DNA of 32,301 nt, taken from positions 1 to 32,301 of the forward strand of contig SOIB01000198.1 in the NCBI GenBank assembly GCA_004377355.1, read 5' to 3'. A program made the translations under genes and the position numbers. Under the pieces are notes generated by a model. That model did not search any database, was not told the origin of the DNA, and saw nothing but the letters and a program-made list of their open reading frames with translations. This document shows positions 1-10,543 of the stretch, one piece after another. Positions within the stretch are counted from its first letter, which is position 1; every line of letters starts with the position of its first letter. This DNA comes from Candidatus Stahliibacteriota bacterium. Its GTDB lineage: Bacteria > Hydrothermota > UBA3072.

Positions 1-55
1 TTGTATTTAATTTACTTTTTTTACTCACTATAATAGAATGAAAATATTAATTAAG

Positions 56-760
56 TCATAATAAATTGGACTTACAACTATTTACCACGTTTGTAAATTC
101 TTCTATATTAGAAAGATTGGTAAATATCCAATCAGGTTCTGATTGGATTAGTTTATCTTCGCCTTCGAATCCTGTGGTAACTGCTATAGAATTAAACCCT
201 AAGTCTTTTGATGCTATTATGTCTTTTGCAGTATCACCAATTACAAAAACATCTCCTTTTTTGAAATTGTTTTTATAATAATTCTTTGCATTTTTGAATC
301 CAGATAAAATCACATCTTTCTTATTTAATAAATTATCCCCAAAACCTCCTATAGGGAAATATTTCTCCAGACCAAAATAAGCCATTTTTGTAATTGCCCC
401 TACTCTCATATTTCCTGTTGCTATTGCAAGATGAAACTGAGTTTTATTTTCAAAATACTCGAGTATTTCCGGGAAACCTGGCATAAGTCTTGACCTATTA
501 TTCTGCTCTATCTCTTTTTCTAGTTCTTCAGAATAAATTACATAAAACTCCTCAATCCTTTTGAAAAAGATTCCTTTTAGATTCAACTTAATGGCTAAAT
601 CCAGAAGAACACCATAATCGGTAGAAGAAAAACTAAGTTTTTCGCCTGTACCATATATCCCGTACATCCTCTTCATGGTTGTGTTTATTGCCTTACGTCC
701 GCATCCATATACATCTATTATTGTTCCGTCTAAGTCAAATATTAATAGTTTATTTATCAC
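56..760 (-). CDS. HAD-superfamily hydrolase (phosphoglycolate phosphatase-like)
   Basis: N-terminal DLDGT motif (LLIFDLDGTIID), GDTAKDI motif and C-terminal HAD layout; start overlaps the lepB stop (ATGA-type). Confidence 0.85.
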   Translation of the reverse strand: MINKLLIFDLDGTIIDVYGCGRKAINTTMKRMYGIYGTGEKLSFSSTDYGVLLDLAIKLNLKGIFFKRIEEFYVIYSEELEKEIEQNNRSRLMPGFPEILEYFENKTQFHLAIATGNMRVGAITKMAYFGLEKYFPIGGFGDNLLNKKDVILSGFKNAKNYYKNNFKKGDVFVIGDTAKDIIASKDLGFNSIAVTTGFEGEDKLIQSEPDWIFTNLSNIEEFTNVVNSCKSNLL

Positions 761-1488
761 TCTTTTATCTGGGGGAATGTTTTACCTATTCTTTCCCAGC
801 GGATTTTTCTAAAGAGGCTTCGTAATGATATGTCAACTCTCCATGACCAGTATACAAATATAGGGGTCCCTGAAATAAGGTTAATGGGCACTGGACCCCA
901 GAAGCGCGAATCATCCGAATTGTCACGATTATCACCTAGAGCCATAACGAAATTTTCTGGAACAACAACTGGACCAAAGTTATCCCTTACATATGGATAT
1001 CGACGCAACTTTCTATTATGCCACAGTCTCTGGAATGTTTCATTATCGATATCAAGAGGTCCGTATTCTTTTGCATCTCTGAATGGTATATAATCTGCTT
1101 CTTCTGCTTTACCATTGATATATAATTGCTTATGTTTAATATATACAGTATCACCTTCTACAGCGACACACCTCTTAACCAGGTTAGTATTCCTTATTAT
1201 ATTTCGCTCCTGGACTGGAAAGCGGAATACTATAATATCACCTCTTTTAGGTTTTGCGATTCTTAGTAGATAGCGATCCGTGAATGGAAGCTTTAAACCA
1301 TATTTCAATCTATTGATAATGAGAAAGTCACCAATTAAAATAGTATTCTTCATTGACCCTGTTGGAACATGAAATGTTTGAACAATAAAACCACGTAGTA
1401 AAAGGACGAAACCCACTGCCAGGAGCCAGGATCGGATTTCTTTCCAGGCTTTCTTTCTGTCAATTATTTTAACCACCTCCCATGACAT
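757..1488 (-). CDS. lepB: Signal peptidase I
   Basis: HVPTGSMKNTILIGDFLIINR (catalytic Ser box), VKRCVAVEGD (Lys box), GDNRDNSDDSRFWGPVP box. The ORF start overlaps the secA 3' end; the true start may be further downstream. Confidence 0.95.
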   Translation of the reverse strand: MSWEVVKIIDRKKAWKEIRSWLLAVGFVLLLRGFIVQTFHVPTGSMKNTILIGDFLIINRLKYGLKLPFTDRYLLRIAKPKRGDIIVFRFPVQERNIIRNTNLVKRCVAVEGDTVYIKHKQLYINGKAEEADYIPFRDAKEYGPLDIDNETFQRLWHNRKLRRYPYVRDNFGPVVVPENFVMALGDNRDNSDDSRFWGPVPINLISGTPIFVYWSWRVDISLRSLFRKIRWERIGKTFPQIKE

Positions 1489-4400
1489 TTTTTGAATTTC
1501 TTTCCACTACCGCATGGGCACTTCTCATTTCTTCCGATATTTCGTATTCCTTTATCTGATGTTCTCATTTCTTCGATTACCTTACGGAATTTTACATCCA
1601 GTTTTTCATTTCCTATTCTGGGAATTTCTTCAGTTACTTTTTTTACTTTCTTTTCTTTCTCTACCTCAATTCCTTTAAATTCTTCCTTTACCTCAACCCC
1701 ACTAACTTCTTCTGGTCGTTCTATTGCTTGAGGCTGAAATCTGAATAATAATCGAACCGCTGATTTTGATATATTAAATATTAAATCTTCAAACATTGCA
1801 AATGATTCACGTTTATATTCTACTAATGGATCTTTTTGAGCAAAACTTCTTAGGTTTATACCTTCTCTCAGTGCATCCAGTTCGTATAGATGATTACGCC
1901 ATTCATCGTCTATTACCCTTAAGATTATTAAGCGTTCAAATTCTCTTAAGTTTTCCTCGCCTATCATTTTTTCCTTTTCGCTATATCGTAATTTTACCAA
2001 ATTTTCCAAGGTCTCAGAAATCTTCTTTTTATCAATTTGTTCTTTATCCCCCATACTATACTCAAAATCTATAAGGAAAAATTCTATTAGATCGGCTCTA
2101 AGCCCTTCCCAATCCCATTCCTCAGAGTATTTTCCAAAAAGATAGGAATCAATTATTTCATAAAGAACATCCTCTATCCACTCCATTACCCTGTCTTTTA
2201 AATCTTTACCGTTGAGTATTTCATTTCTTATATTATAGATTACCTCCCTTTGCTTGTTCATGACATCATCAAATTCAAGTAATCTCTTTCTAATATCAAA
2301 ATTCATTCGTTCTACACGATGTTGTGCATTTTCTATTGCTTTCGAGATCAGAGGATGCTTTACAGGCGCTCCCTCTTCAATGCCCATTCTATCCATTGCG
2401 TGAGCAATCCTTTCTGTTGCAAAGATACGCATTAGATCGTCTTCCAGTGATACGTAGAATCGAGAAGCACCCGGGTCACCCTGCCTTCCCGAACGTCCTC
2501 GTAATTGATTATCAATTCTCCTTGCCTCATGTCGTGCGGTTCCTATTACATGTAATCCACAGGGTACATCATCTTTGCATTGTTCAATATCAATATCCTT
2601 ATATACTTCTTGTCCCTCTTCTAAAATTAAGCAACATTCTTTGCAGTTTACAATTTCTCTTGCTAATTTTATATCTGTTCCCCTTCCTGCCATATTGGTT
2701 GCGATGGTGACCATTCCCTTTTCCCCGGCATGACTTATAACCTTTGATTCTTTTTCATGATATTTTGCATTCAGAACCTGATGAGGAATCCCTTCCCTCT
2801 TTAACATTCGTGAAATGAGTTCCGAAACATCAACCGAGACTGTACCTACAAGCACAGGAAGCCCTCTACCATGTAATCCTTTAATTTTCTCTATTATTGA
2901 ATTATATTTCTCTCTTTTTGTTCTATAGATAAGGTCATCGTAGTTAATCCTTCTAACAGGTTTATTGGTGGGTATTTGGAGTACATCCAATTCATATATT
3001 TTCATAAATTCTTCTGCTTCAGTGGCTGCAGTTCCTGTCATTCCTGCAAGTTTGTCATACATTTTAAAATAGTTTTGTAGTGTTATCTGAGCGAAAGTCT
3101 GTGTTTCTCTTTCTACTTCTACATCTTCCTTCGCTTCTAATGCTTGATGAAGTCCATCAGAATATCTTCTTCCTGGCATGAGACGCCCTGTAAATTCATC
3201 TACAATTAATATTCTCCCTTGCCTTACTATATACTCAACATCCTTTTCAAATAATGTATAAGCTTTGATAAGCTGGTTTGCAGCGTGTATTCTTTCTGAT
3301 TTCTCTGCATATTCACGTTCAATAGCTTCTTTTTCAACAATCTTCTCTCTGGAGGAGAGGGAACTATTATTTTCTACTTCCTGCAGTGCAATAGAAAGGT
3401 CGGGTAATATGAAAAAATTCTCACGCTCCCTTCTGGTAATTAACTCCTGTCCTATTTCAGATATATTAGTTGAGTGTTCTCTTTCATCGATTGAGAAATA
3501 AAGTTGTTCATCTATCTCATGCAAGTTCTTGTCTTTCAAGTATCTGGATTCTGTGCTCTGTATTAATTGCTCAATTAGAGATTCATGCATGAGTTTTAAT
3601 AGTTGTTTGTTTTTAGGAGCACCTCTCTTTGCTAACAAGAGTTTTTCTCCGGCATTTTCTTCCTTTCCCTCTTCCAGCAGTCTCTTAGCGTCAGCAATCG
3701 CTTTGTTTACAAGGAGTGTCTGTTTATGAACAACGCTTTCTACAACTGGATTTAATTCATTATATTGCCGAGTTACTGAATGCTGGACTGGTCCGGATAT
3801 TATTAAAGGGGTTCTTGCTTCGTCAATGAGAACCGAATCCACCTCATCAATAATGGCATAATTATGACCTCTCTGAACTCGATTGAGAGGTGTAATTGCC
3901 ATATTATCTCTAAGATAATCAAATCCAAATTCATTATTGGTTCCATAAGTGATATCACAATCATACTCTTTTTTCCTATCAGATGTATTCATTCCAGACT
4001 GGATGACACCAACAGTTAATCCAAGGCTTTCATAAATCGGGCCCATCCATTCCCTGTCTCTTTTTGCCAGATAGTCATTTACAGTTACTAAATGGACCCC
4101 CTTTTCGGTAAGTGCATTTAAGTATAGAGGCATTGTAGCAGCTAATGTCTTACCCTCTCCTGTTTTCATTTCGGTTATATTACCCTGATGGAGTACAACT
4201 GCGCCAAGCAGTTGGACATCATAGGGGACCATTTCCCATTCCCATTCTAAATCTGTTACCAACCATGATTTTCCAAGCAATAATTCACAGGTTCGCTTAA
4301 CAATTGCAAACGCTTCTATCATTAGTTCATCAATTGTTTCACCCTCTTTTAATCTCTGTTTAAATTCCTCTGTCTTTTTGGGTAAATCTTCAAAGCCTAA

Positions 4401-4508
4401 GTTTTTAAACGCTTCCCATTTATTATTAATTTCATCCACTGCTGGATAAAGTTTATCTAACATTCGTTCATTATGGGATGGGAATATCTTACTTAAAACC
4501 TTAATCAC
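1464..4508 (-). CDS. secA: Preprotein translocase ATPase SecA, long form with expanded PPXD region
   Basis: MKTGEGKTLAATMP Walker A, VNDYLAKRD, IDEVDSVLIDEARTPLIISG, TNMAGRGTDI, GLHVIGTARHEARRIDNQLRGRSGRQGDPG, C-terminal SEC-C zinc motif CPCGSGKKFKKCHG. GTG start overlaps purA stop. Confidence 0.98.
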   Translation of the reverse strand: MIKVLSKIFPSHNERMLDKLYPAVDEINNKWEAFKNLGFEDLPKKTEEFKQRLKEGETIDELMIEAFAIVKRTCELLLGKSWLVTDLEWEWEMVPYDVQLLGAVVLHQGNITEMKTGEGKTLAATMPLYLNALTEKGVHLVTVNDYLAKRDREWMGPIYESLGLTVGVIQSGMNTSDRKKEYDCDITYGTNNEFGFDYLRDNMAITPLNRVQRGHNYAIIDEVDSVLIDEARTPLIISGPVQHSVTRQYNELNPVVESVVHKQTLLVNKAIADAKRLLEEGKEENAGEKLLLAKRGAPKNKQLLKLMHESLIEQLIQSTESRYLKDKNLHEIDEQLYFSIDEREHSTNISEIGQELITRRERENFFILPDLSIALQEVENNSSLSSREKIVEKEAIEREYAEKSERIHAANQLIKAYTLFEKDVEYIVRQGRILIVDEFTGRLMPGRRYSDGLHQALEAKEDVEVERETQTFAQITLQNYFKMYDKLAGMTGTAATEAEEFMKIYELDVLQIPTNKPVRRINYDDLIYRTKREKYNSIIEKIKGLHGRGLPVLVGTVSVDVSELISRMLKREGIPHQVLNAKYHEKESKVISHAGEKGMVTIATNMAGRGTDIKLAREIVNCKECCLILEEGQEVYKDIDIEQCKDDVPCGLHVIGTARHEARRIDNQLRGRSGRQGDPGASRFYVSLEDDLMRIFATERIAHAMDRMGIEEGAPVKHPLISKAIENAQHRVERMNFDIRKRLLEFDDVMNKQREVIYNIRNEILNGKDLKDRVMEWIEDVLYEIIDSYLFGKYSEEWDWEGLRADLIEFFLIDFEYSMGDKEQIDKKKISETLENLVKLRYSEKEKMIGEENLREFERLIILRVIDDEWRNHLYELDALREGINLRSFAQKDPLVEYKRESFAMFEDLIFNISKSAVRLLFRFQPQAIERPEEVSGVEVKEEFKGIEVEKEKKVKKVTEEIPRIGNEKLDVKFRKVIEEMRTSDKGIRNIGRNEKCPCGSGKKFKKCHGRWLK

Positions 4509-5694
4509 TTATTATATCACCCCTCTTTCCACCATTTGATATCATTGATACACTAATACCTAAAAAATCTTCAATATAATGAATATATTCCTTTGCTTCT
4601 TTTGGTAATTCACTTTGTTTTCTTATCCCTTTTGTATTATTCCAGCCAGATAAGCTATTATAAACAGGTTTAATATTTTCCAATTTCCAGACCTCGGCTG
4701 GGAATCTATCTGTTAGTTCCCCATCAATTTGGTATTCTTTGGCTACTTTGATATCCAGTATACCATCCAGTACATCAATCTTACTTAGTGCCAGTTCTGT
4801 TGCGCCGGTAATTTTAATTGCGTATTTGAGGGCAACTAAGTCAAGCCAGCCACACCTTCTTGGTCTTCCAGTTGTAGCGCCATACTCACTACCCCTTTCT
4901 CTAATTATATCTTGCATACTTTGATTCATTTCTGTGGGGAATGGCCCATTACCAACTCTCGTAGTGTATGCTTTTGTGACGCCAATAATTCTCGAGATAG
5001 AAAAAGGAGAAATTCCAGTTCCGCTGAGAACACCACCTGGAGATGGACTGGATGAGGTTACAAAAGGATAAGTTCCAAAATCTATATCTAGCATTACCCC
5101 CTGTGCACCTTCAAAGAGTATCCTCTTTTTATTCCTATTAAGTTGATGAAGTAGCTCTACTGTGTCTATAATAAAATGACCATAATTCTCTCGGAAATTT
5201 ACCAGTGTTTCAATAAAATCCATCGATATTCCACGTTTCTTAAGATATTCCACATTAAAGATATCACCCATTCTGATTCCTTTTCGCATGCTCTTATCGG
5301 CATAGGCAGGACCAATTGCTTTTCCGGTGGTTCCAATCTCTTTTGCCATTTCTTTTTCTATTATAAAATGTTCTGGTTGAATGATATGAGCTCTTTTGCT
5401 TATAAAGAATCTATTTTCAAATTCTATATTAATTTCTATTAATTCTTTTAATTCCTTCTCGAGTTGTTTTATATCAATTACTACACCATTACCTATTATA
5501 CATATTTTATCGCGATGAAATATCCCTGAGGGTATAAGATGTAGAGAGATTTTGCTTTCATTGAATATTACTGTATGTCCAGCATTGGCTCCACCCTGGT
5601 ACCGACAAATACAATCAAAGGAATTTGCCATGTAATCAATAAGTTTACCCTTGCCTTCATCACCCCATTGTAAACCAATAAGTGCTGTATGCAT
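4501..5694 (-). CDS. purA: Adenylosuccinate synthetase
   Basis: IGLQWGDEGKGKLIDYMA, GGANAGHT, GTTGKAIGPAYADK, FEGAQGVMLDIDFGTYPFVTSS, VGNGPFPTE motifs. Confidence 0.97.
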   Translation of the reverse strand: MHTALIGLQWGDEGKGKLIDYMANSFDCICRYQGGANAGHTVIFNESKISLHLIPSGIFHRDKICIIGNGVVIDIKQLEKELKELIEINIEFENRFFISKRAHIIQPEHFIIEKEMAKEIGTTGKAIGPAYADKSMRKGIRMGDIFNVEYLKKRGISMDFIETLVNFRENYGHFIIDTVELLHQLNRNKKRILFEGAQGVMLDIDFGTYPFVTSSSPSPGGVLSGTGISPFSISRIIGVTKAYTTRVGNGPFPTEMNQSMQDIIRERGSEYGATTGRPRRCGWLDLVALKYAIKITGATELALSKIDVLDGILDIKVAKEYQIDGELTDRFPAEVWKLENIKPVYNSLSGWNNTKGIRKQSELPKEAKEYIHYIEDFLGISVSMISNGGKRGDIISD

Positions 5695-5706
5695 ATAACC
5701 TTCTAT

Positions 5707-6360
5707 TTAAAAATTCTCTCTATAAAATATCTGTATTTGTCTTCCTAAATCTCCGCTGAATATATTTTTGATGTCAAATTCAACACCAAGAGCTCCAGAT
5801 TGTATCCTGTAACCTATATTAAAACGATTCTTACTGTTGTCATTATCATCATTTGCACCAAGGATATATTCTGCGTGTATTGAATGAGGTCCATTTATGT
5901 TCAATACAGTGTTTGCAAATATATCAACTCCTTTTTCTCCATTTTCTGTAAAGTTATAGTTCCCACCACCACACAAAAGTACTCGGAAAGAGCCAACATA
6001 TAATCTAAATCCAGCTGTTATAAATAAATCTTTTCCACTAAAATTCTCTATCGGTTCATTGTTGAATCCAACTACACTTTCTACCCATTCACTTCCGAAT
6101 AAACGCATCCTTAAATCAAGTGATGGTTGATCCTCCCAATCTACATCTCCATAACTCACAAGGTTATCTCCACCATAGCTAACACCCAAAATTATACTAT
6201 TCCAGATACCCACGCCTAATTTTGCCCGTACTTTGGGAACAGGTTCATCTCTAAAATGAATATATACTTCTCCGTGGTTCAGAAGGACCGGAAGGGGGTT
6301 ATCGATTCCCCAGATTGGCTGATTATAACTGGCTATAAATGAAAGTAATATGATTATCAT
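5707..6360 (-). CDS. Hypothetical secreted protein, probable small outer-membrane beta-barrel
   Basis: Hydrophobic N-terminus, alternating beta-strand-like segments, C-terminal ...IQIFYRENF ending in Phe as in beta-barrel outer-membrane proteins; GGAGG upstream of ATG. Confidence 0.5.
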   Translation of the reverse strand: MIIILLSFIASYNQPIWGIDNPLPVLLNHGEVYIHFRDEPVPKVRAKLGVGIWNSIILGVSYGGDNLVSYGDVDWEDQPSLDLRMRLFGSEWVESVVGFNNEPIENFSGKDLFITAGFRLYVGSFRVLLCGGGNYNFTENGEKGVDIFANTVLNINGPHSIHAEYILGANDDNDNSKNRFNIGYRIQSGALGVEFDIKNIFSGDLGRQIQIFYRENF

Positions 6361-6392
6361 AATACCTCCGTTTCATCTTAGTTTTGGATAAG

Positions 6393-9300
6393 TCATATAG
6401 TAAATCTGATATTCCCTTCACCAACTATTTGTGTTATTTTTTCTATCATTTCTTCATTCAGTTCTACTTTGATATCCCTGGACGAGAGTCTTATTTCCTC
6501 GCCCTTTTTCCTACATAGGAGTTTCACAGGCAATTTACCTGTATAATCCAGGAGTACTTTTTTTATGCCATGGAGGTCTTCTTCTTCAAGTTGTGAAAGA
6601 TGGAGGATTAAAAAGGTAGCTTTTATATGACTCTCTAAATCTTTTAATTCTGAAAGTGGAATAATTTTTTCAGCAAATATTTCGGGTAGTGAAGTTCGTT
6701 TATTGTCGCTTATCCGACCCTTGACTGCTATAGTTTGAAGAGAATCTATAGTATTCCCAATATCTTTGAAGAGATCAGGGAAGATTAAAATTATATATGC
6801 ACCATCCAGATCCTCAACTGTTAACTTTGCCCAACGTTGGTTCTTCCTTGATGTCTTTTTCTCTACCTTTGTAATAGTTCCTCCACAAATTACCAGTTTA
6901 TTATTAGGGAGATCTCTAATTCTGGATGATGGGGTAAAGAATGCTCCTGAAAAATTCTTGTACTGCGTGAGAGGATGATTAGAGAAAAAGAAACCCATTG
7001 CTTCCTGTTCATATCGTAATTTCTCCTCAATATCAAACGGCTCTGCAGGTATTAATTCCTGGTCTTCTTCAATAAAAAGCGATTGCATTTTTCCCTTGCC
7101 TTTTCTTTTAGCGTGATCTATAGCTTTTTGTATAGATGAGAGGAGTGAGTGTCTGTTTTCGCAGATACTATCAAAACATCCAGCTTTAATCAGATTATCT
7201 ATGACTTTCTTATTAACTGTTCTTCCACCTGCACGTTCAATAAAGTCAAAGAAATCTTTATATTTTCTTTTTTTTCTTTCTTTTATTATATGAATAACAG
7301 CATTCTTTCCTACGTTCTTAATACCCCCCAGCCCATATCTAATTGAGTTATCTTCTGGTATGAATTCATATTGAGAGGTGTTAATTTCAGGAGGTTTTAT
7401 CTCGATCCCATTTTTTCTTGCATCTTTAATAAACTTCCTGATATCTTCTATATCCTGACCAATATTATTAGAAAGTGATGCTGAATAGAATTCAACTGGG
7501 AAATGGGCTTTCAAATATGCAGTTTGACAGGCAATTTCTGCATAACTTACTGAATGTGCTTTATTGAAACCATAACTAGCAAATGAGCTCATTCTACTGA
7601 ATAAATCACCTGACTGTTCCTCAGTTAGACCGTTTTTAATGGCTCCTTTTATGAATTTCTCCTCCATAGACTCCATTACATCTATCTTCTTCTTCCCCAT
7701 AGCCATTCTAAGTATGTCTGCTTCACCGAGAGAAAATCCACCGATTATATTAGCTATTTTCATAACCTGTTCTTGATAAAGCATAATTCCATAAGTCTCT
7801 TCAAGAACAGATTTCAATTTTGGATGTATATACTCAGGGTCCATCTTTCCCTTCTTCCGCAGGGCGAATTCATCCTGATTTATATTCTGCAGAGGTCCTG
7901 GTCTGTATAGAGCTACTGCTGCAACAAGGTCAGAGAAATTAGAAGGTTGAATTTTTCTAAGCATTTGTTTCATTCCAGAGGACTCAAGCTGAAATACACC
8001 TGTAGTTTCACCTCTTCTAATTAGGTTGAAGGTTTTTTCATCATTTTTAGGAACACTGTATATATCTATTTTATGTGGAATATTTTTAAGGGTATCCATT
8101 ATAACAGAAAGTGTCTTGAGTCCAAGGATATCAACTTTAAGTAAACCAAGACGTTCTAAAATCTCCATTGGGAACTGGGTGGAGATAACCTCTTCACCAT
8201 TAGATTTACTTGTAAATAGAGGTACATAATCAGTGATATCGCCAGGAGCAATGACAACCCCTGCAGCATGTGTTGAAGTCTGTCTTATCAAACCTTCCAA
8301 ACCCTTTGCGTATTTTATTAGCTCCTGAAGGTCTGGCCTATCTTTTATCTTATCCTGAAGTTCTACTGAGGTATTAATTGCATCCTCTATTGATATGTCT
8401 CTATCTATTTCTTTCGCTATTTCATCACATTCGCTATAAGGAATCTCCAAGACTCTACCTACATCTCTTATAACCGACCTGGCCTTCAAGATACTGAAAG
8501 TTACAATCTGAGCTACATTCCTTACCCCATACTTTTCCCTTATGTGCTGTATTACTTCATCGCGTCGAGTATCAGAAAAATCTATATCTACATCAGCCAT
8601 TGAGATACGTTCGGGATTTAAGAAACGTTCAAAAATTAAACCATATTTTAGTGGATTTACGTTAGTAATGCCTAGACTGTATAGAACAAGACTGCTTGTA
8701 GCCGAGCCTCTACCTGGTCCTACTGGAATTTTATGCTCATCGGCATAGTCAACTATATCCTTTATTATCAGAAAATACCCCGAAAGTCCCATTTCGTTGA
8801 TAACCGAAAGCTCATAATCTAAACGTTCTCTTTCTCCGGGTGTTACACGGTCAATTCGTTCTTCCAATCCCTTTAGTGCAAGATGTTTAAGAAAAACTTC
8901 CGGACTTTCAAAACCTTTTGGGATTTCTATAGATGGTAACAATTTTCTATCTGTGTCAAAAGGTACAGGGATGCATTTTTCTTTTAGTTCCTGTGTGTTC
9001 TGGATTGCTTCGGGGAGATCTTTGAATAATTCTTCCATCTCTTCTGTGGATCGTAAGTAAAATTGGTCAGATGGTAGAGCGAGTTTATTCTCTTCACTAA
9101 TGGTTTTTTTTGTCTGGAGGTCTAGGAGTATATTATGCTTCTTTGCATCTTCTCTCTTTAAATAATGAATATCATTTGTTGCAATTAATGGAACGTCAAA
9201 TTCTCTTGCAAGCGAAATTAGTATTTCGTTTATCTCATCTTCCTGATTAATTCCAACCCTCATTATCTCCATATAGAAGTCGTCTTTGAATTCTTTTTTG

Positions 9301-9767
9301 AAATATTCTGTATATTTTTTTGCTTCTTCTATCTTGTTATCTTTTATATGTGCTGGAATTATTCCACTTCTACATCCACTACCTACAATAATTCCATCCT
9401 TATATTTAAGCAGGAGTTCATTATCCAATCTTGGTTTCTTGTAGAATCCTTCTATATATGCAAGAGAAGATAATTTCATAAGATTCTTGTAACCCTTTTC
9501 GTTCTTAACCCATAGAGTTATATGAAAATATTCGCTTTTCTTTTTTCTCCCCTCAGTAGAGTAGTAACCTTCCATTCCAATAATTGGTTTGATGTTTTTG
9601 CTAACCGCAGTTTGATGAAATTCGAAAGCACCAAACATATTCCCATGATCAGTTAATGCTACAGCATCCATATTTAGTTCTTTGACTTGTGAGATTAACT
9701 CATCAATATTTATTGCTCCATCCAAAATGGAATAATGACTGTGAACATGGAGATGGGTGAAACTCAT
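6393..9767 (-). CDS. dnaE: DNA polymerase III alpha subunit
   Basis: PHP-domain start FTHLHVHSHYSILDGA, GPGRGSATSSLVLYSLGIT, DVDIDFSDTRRDEVI, LYRPGPL, YQEQVM, FNKAHSVSYA, C-terminal OB-fold region. Confidence 0.97.
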   Translation of the reverse strand: MSFTHLHVHSHYSILDGAINIDELISQVKELNMDAVALTDHGNMFGAFEFHQTAVSKNIKPIIGMEGYYSTEGRKKKSEYFHITLWVKNEKGYKNLMKLSSLAYIEGFYKKPRLDNELLLKYKDGIIVGSGCRSGIIPAHIKDNKIEEAKKYTEYFKKEFKDDFYMEIMRVGINQEDEINEILISLAREFDVPLIATNDIHYLKREDAKKHNILLDLQTKKTISEENKLALPSDQFYLRSTEEMEELFKDLPEAIQNTQELKEKCIPVPFDTDRKLLPSIEIPKGFESPEVFLKHLALKGLEERIDRVTPGERERLDYELSVINEMGLSGYFLIIKDIVDYADEHKIPVGPGRGSATSSLVLYSLGITNVNPLKYGLIFERFLNPERISMADVDIDFSDTRRDEVIQHIREKYGVRNVAQIVTFSILKARSVIRDVGRVLEIPYSECDEIAKEIDRDISIEDAINTSVELQDKIKDRPDLQELIKYAKGLEGLIRQTSTHAAGVVIAPGDITDYVPLFTSKSNGEEVISTQFPMEILERLGLLKVDILGLKTLSVIMDTLKNIPHKIDIYSVPKNDEKTFNLIRRGETTGVFQLESSGMKQMLRKIQPSNFSDLVAAVALYRPGPLQNINQDEFALRKKGKMDPEYIHPKLKSVLEETYGIMLYQEQVMKIANIIGGFSLGEADILRMAMGKKKIDVMESMEEKFIKGAIKNGLTEEQSGDLFSRMSSFASYGFNKAHSVSYAEIACQTAYLKAHFPVEFYSASLSNNIGQDIEDIRKFIKDARKNGIEIKPPEINTSQYEFIPEDNSIRYGLGGIKNVGKNAVIHIIKERKKRKYKDFFDFIERAGGRTVNKKVIDNLIKAGCFDSICENRHSLLSSIQKAIDHAKRKGKGKMQSLFIEEDQELIPAEPFDIEEKLRYEQEAMGFFFSNHPLTQYKNFSGAFFTPSSRIRDLPNNKLVICGGTITKVEKKTSRKNQRWAKLTVEDLDGAYIILIFPDLFKDIGNTIDSLQTIAVKGRISDNKRTSLPEIFAEKIIPLSELKDLESHIKATFLILHLSQLEEEDLHGIKKVLLDYTGKLPVKLLCRKKGEEIRLSSRDIKVELNEEMIEKITQIVGEGNIRFTI

Positions 9768-10543
9768 AGTTTCTTGACCTTGACTTTACTTATACGTTGT
9801 TTGGATGCTTTTAGTATAGTAATTAGTGTACCAGAGATTTTAATCTCTTCACCTTTTTCTGGCACTCTCTCAAAATGGTCAATGAGAAGTCCTCCAATTG
9901 TCCGGATATCTGGAGCATTGTATTTAACGTCTAAGATTTCTTCCAGATTGTCAAGTTCGAAAATTCCAGGAATAACAAGGGAACCGTCATCTAATTTTCT
10001 GTAAGTTGTTTTATCTTTATCCAGTTCATCCTGAAGCTCACCTACAATTTCTTCTATAAGATCTTCTGTGGTGAGAAGGCCCGCAACACCACCATACTCA
10101 TCCATAACAATTGCAATTGATATATGTTTGTCCTGAAATTCTCTTAAAGTTGAAAGGACATTCTTTGTATAAGGAATAAAATAGGGGAGTCTCATAATGT
10201 CTCCTGCATAAATATCTCCCTTATTTCCCCAGAGGCTGATAACCTCAGTTATATATATCATACCAACTATATTATCAATGGATTCTTCGTAAACAGGTAT
10301 CTTTGTATGTCTCTTTTCTCTGAAATGTTTAATCACCTCATTAATTTTTGCATCGATGGGTATACAATCCAAATCTGTACGAGGAACCATGACATCCTCT
10401 GCTACAGTTCTGTCAAGTTCAAATATAGCGGTAAGAAGTTCTTCCTCATCCCGGGTTATTACCCCTTCATCTTCAACTTCTGCTATTATTTCTTTTAATT
10501 TCTTTTCTGTATCAATCTGAGATTTTCTGAACCACCTAAGCAT
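9764..10543 (-). CDS. CBS-pair plus CorC/HlyC-type domain protein (CorC/YbeX-like, no DUF21 domain)
   Basis: EDVMVPRTDLDCIPID, HTKIPVYEESIDNIVGMIY, VMDEYGGVAGLLTTEDLIEEIVGEL, C-terminal VPEKGEEI region. Confidence 0.92.
   Translation of the reverse strand: MLRWFRKSQIDTEKKLKEIIAEVEDEGVITRDEEELLTAIFELDRTVAEDVMVPRTDLDCIPIDAKINEVIKHFREKRHTKIPVYEESIDNIVGMIYITEVISLWGNKGDIYAGDIMRLPYFIPYTKNVLSTLREFQDKHISIAIVMDEYGGVAGLLTTEDLIEEIVGELQDELDKDKTTYRKLDDGSLVIPGIFELDNLEEILDVKYNAPDIRTIGGLLIDHFERVPEKGEEIKISGTLITILKASKQRISKVKVKKL

Noticed and set aside
1-55. TATAAT at 29-34 as a plus-strand promoter
   Set aside because: No acceptable -35 at 16-18 nt spacing and no plus-strand gene downstream.
830-2710. Plus-strand ORFs 830-1093, 1492-1731, 1796-2074 and 2324-2710
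   Set aside because: Antisense to lepB/secA, low-complexity compositions without recognisable domains; shadow ORFs.
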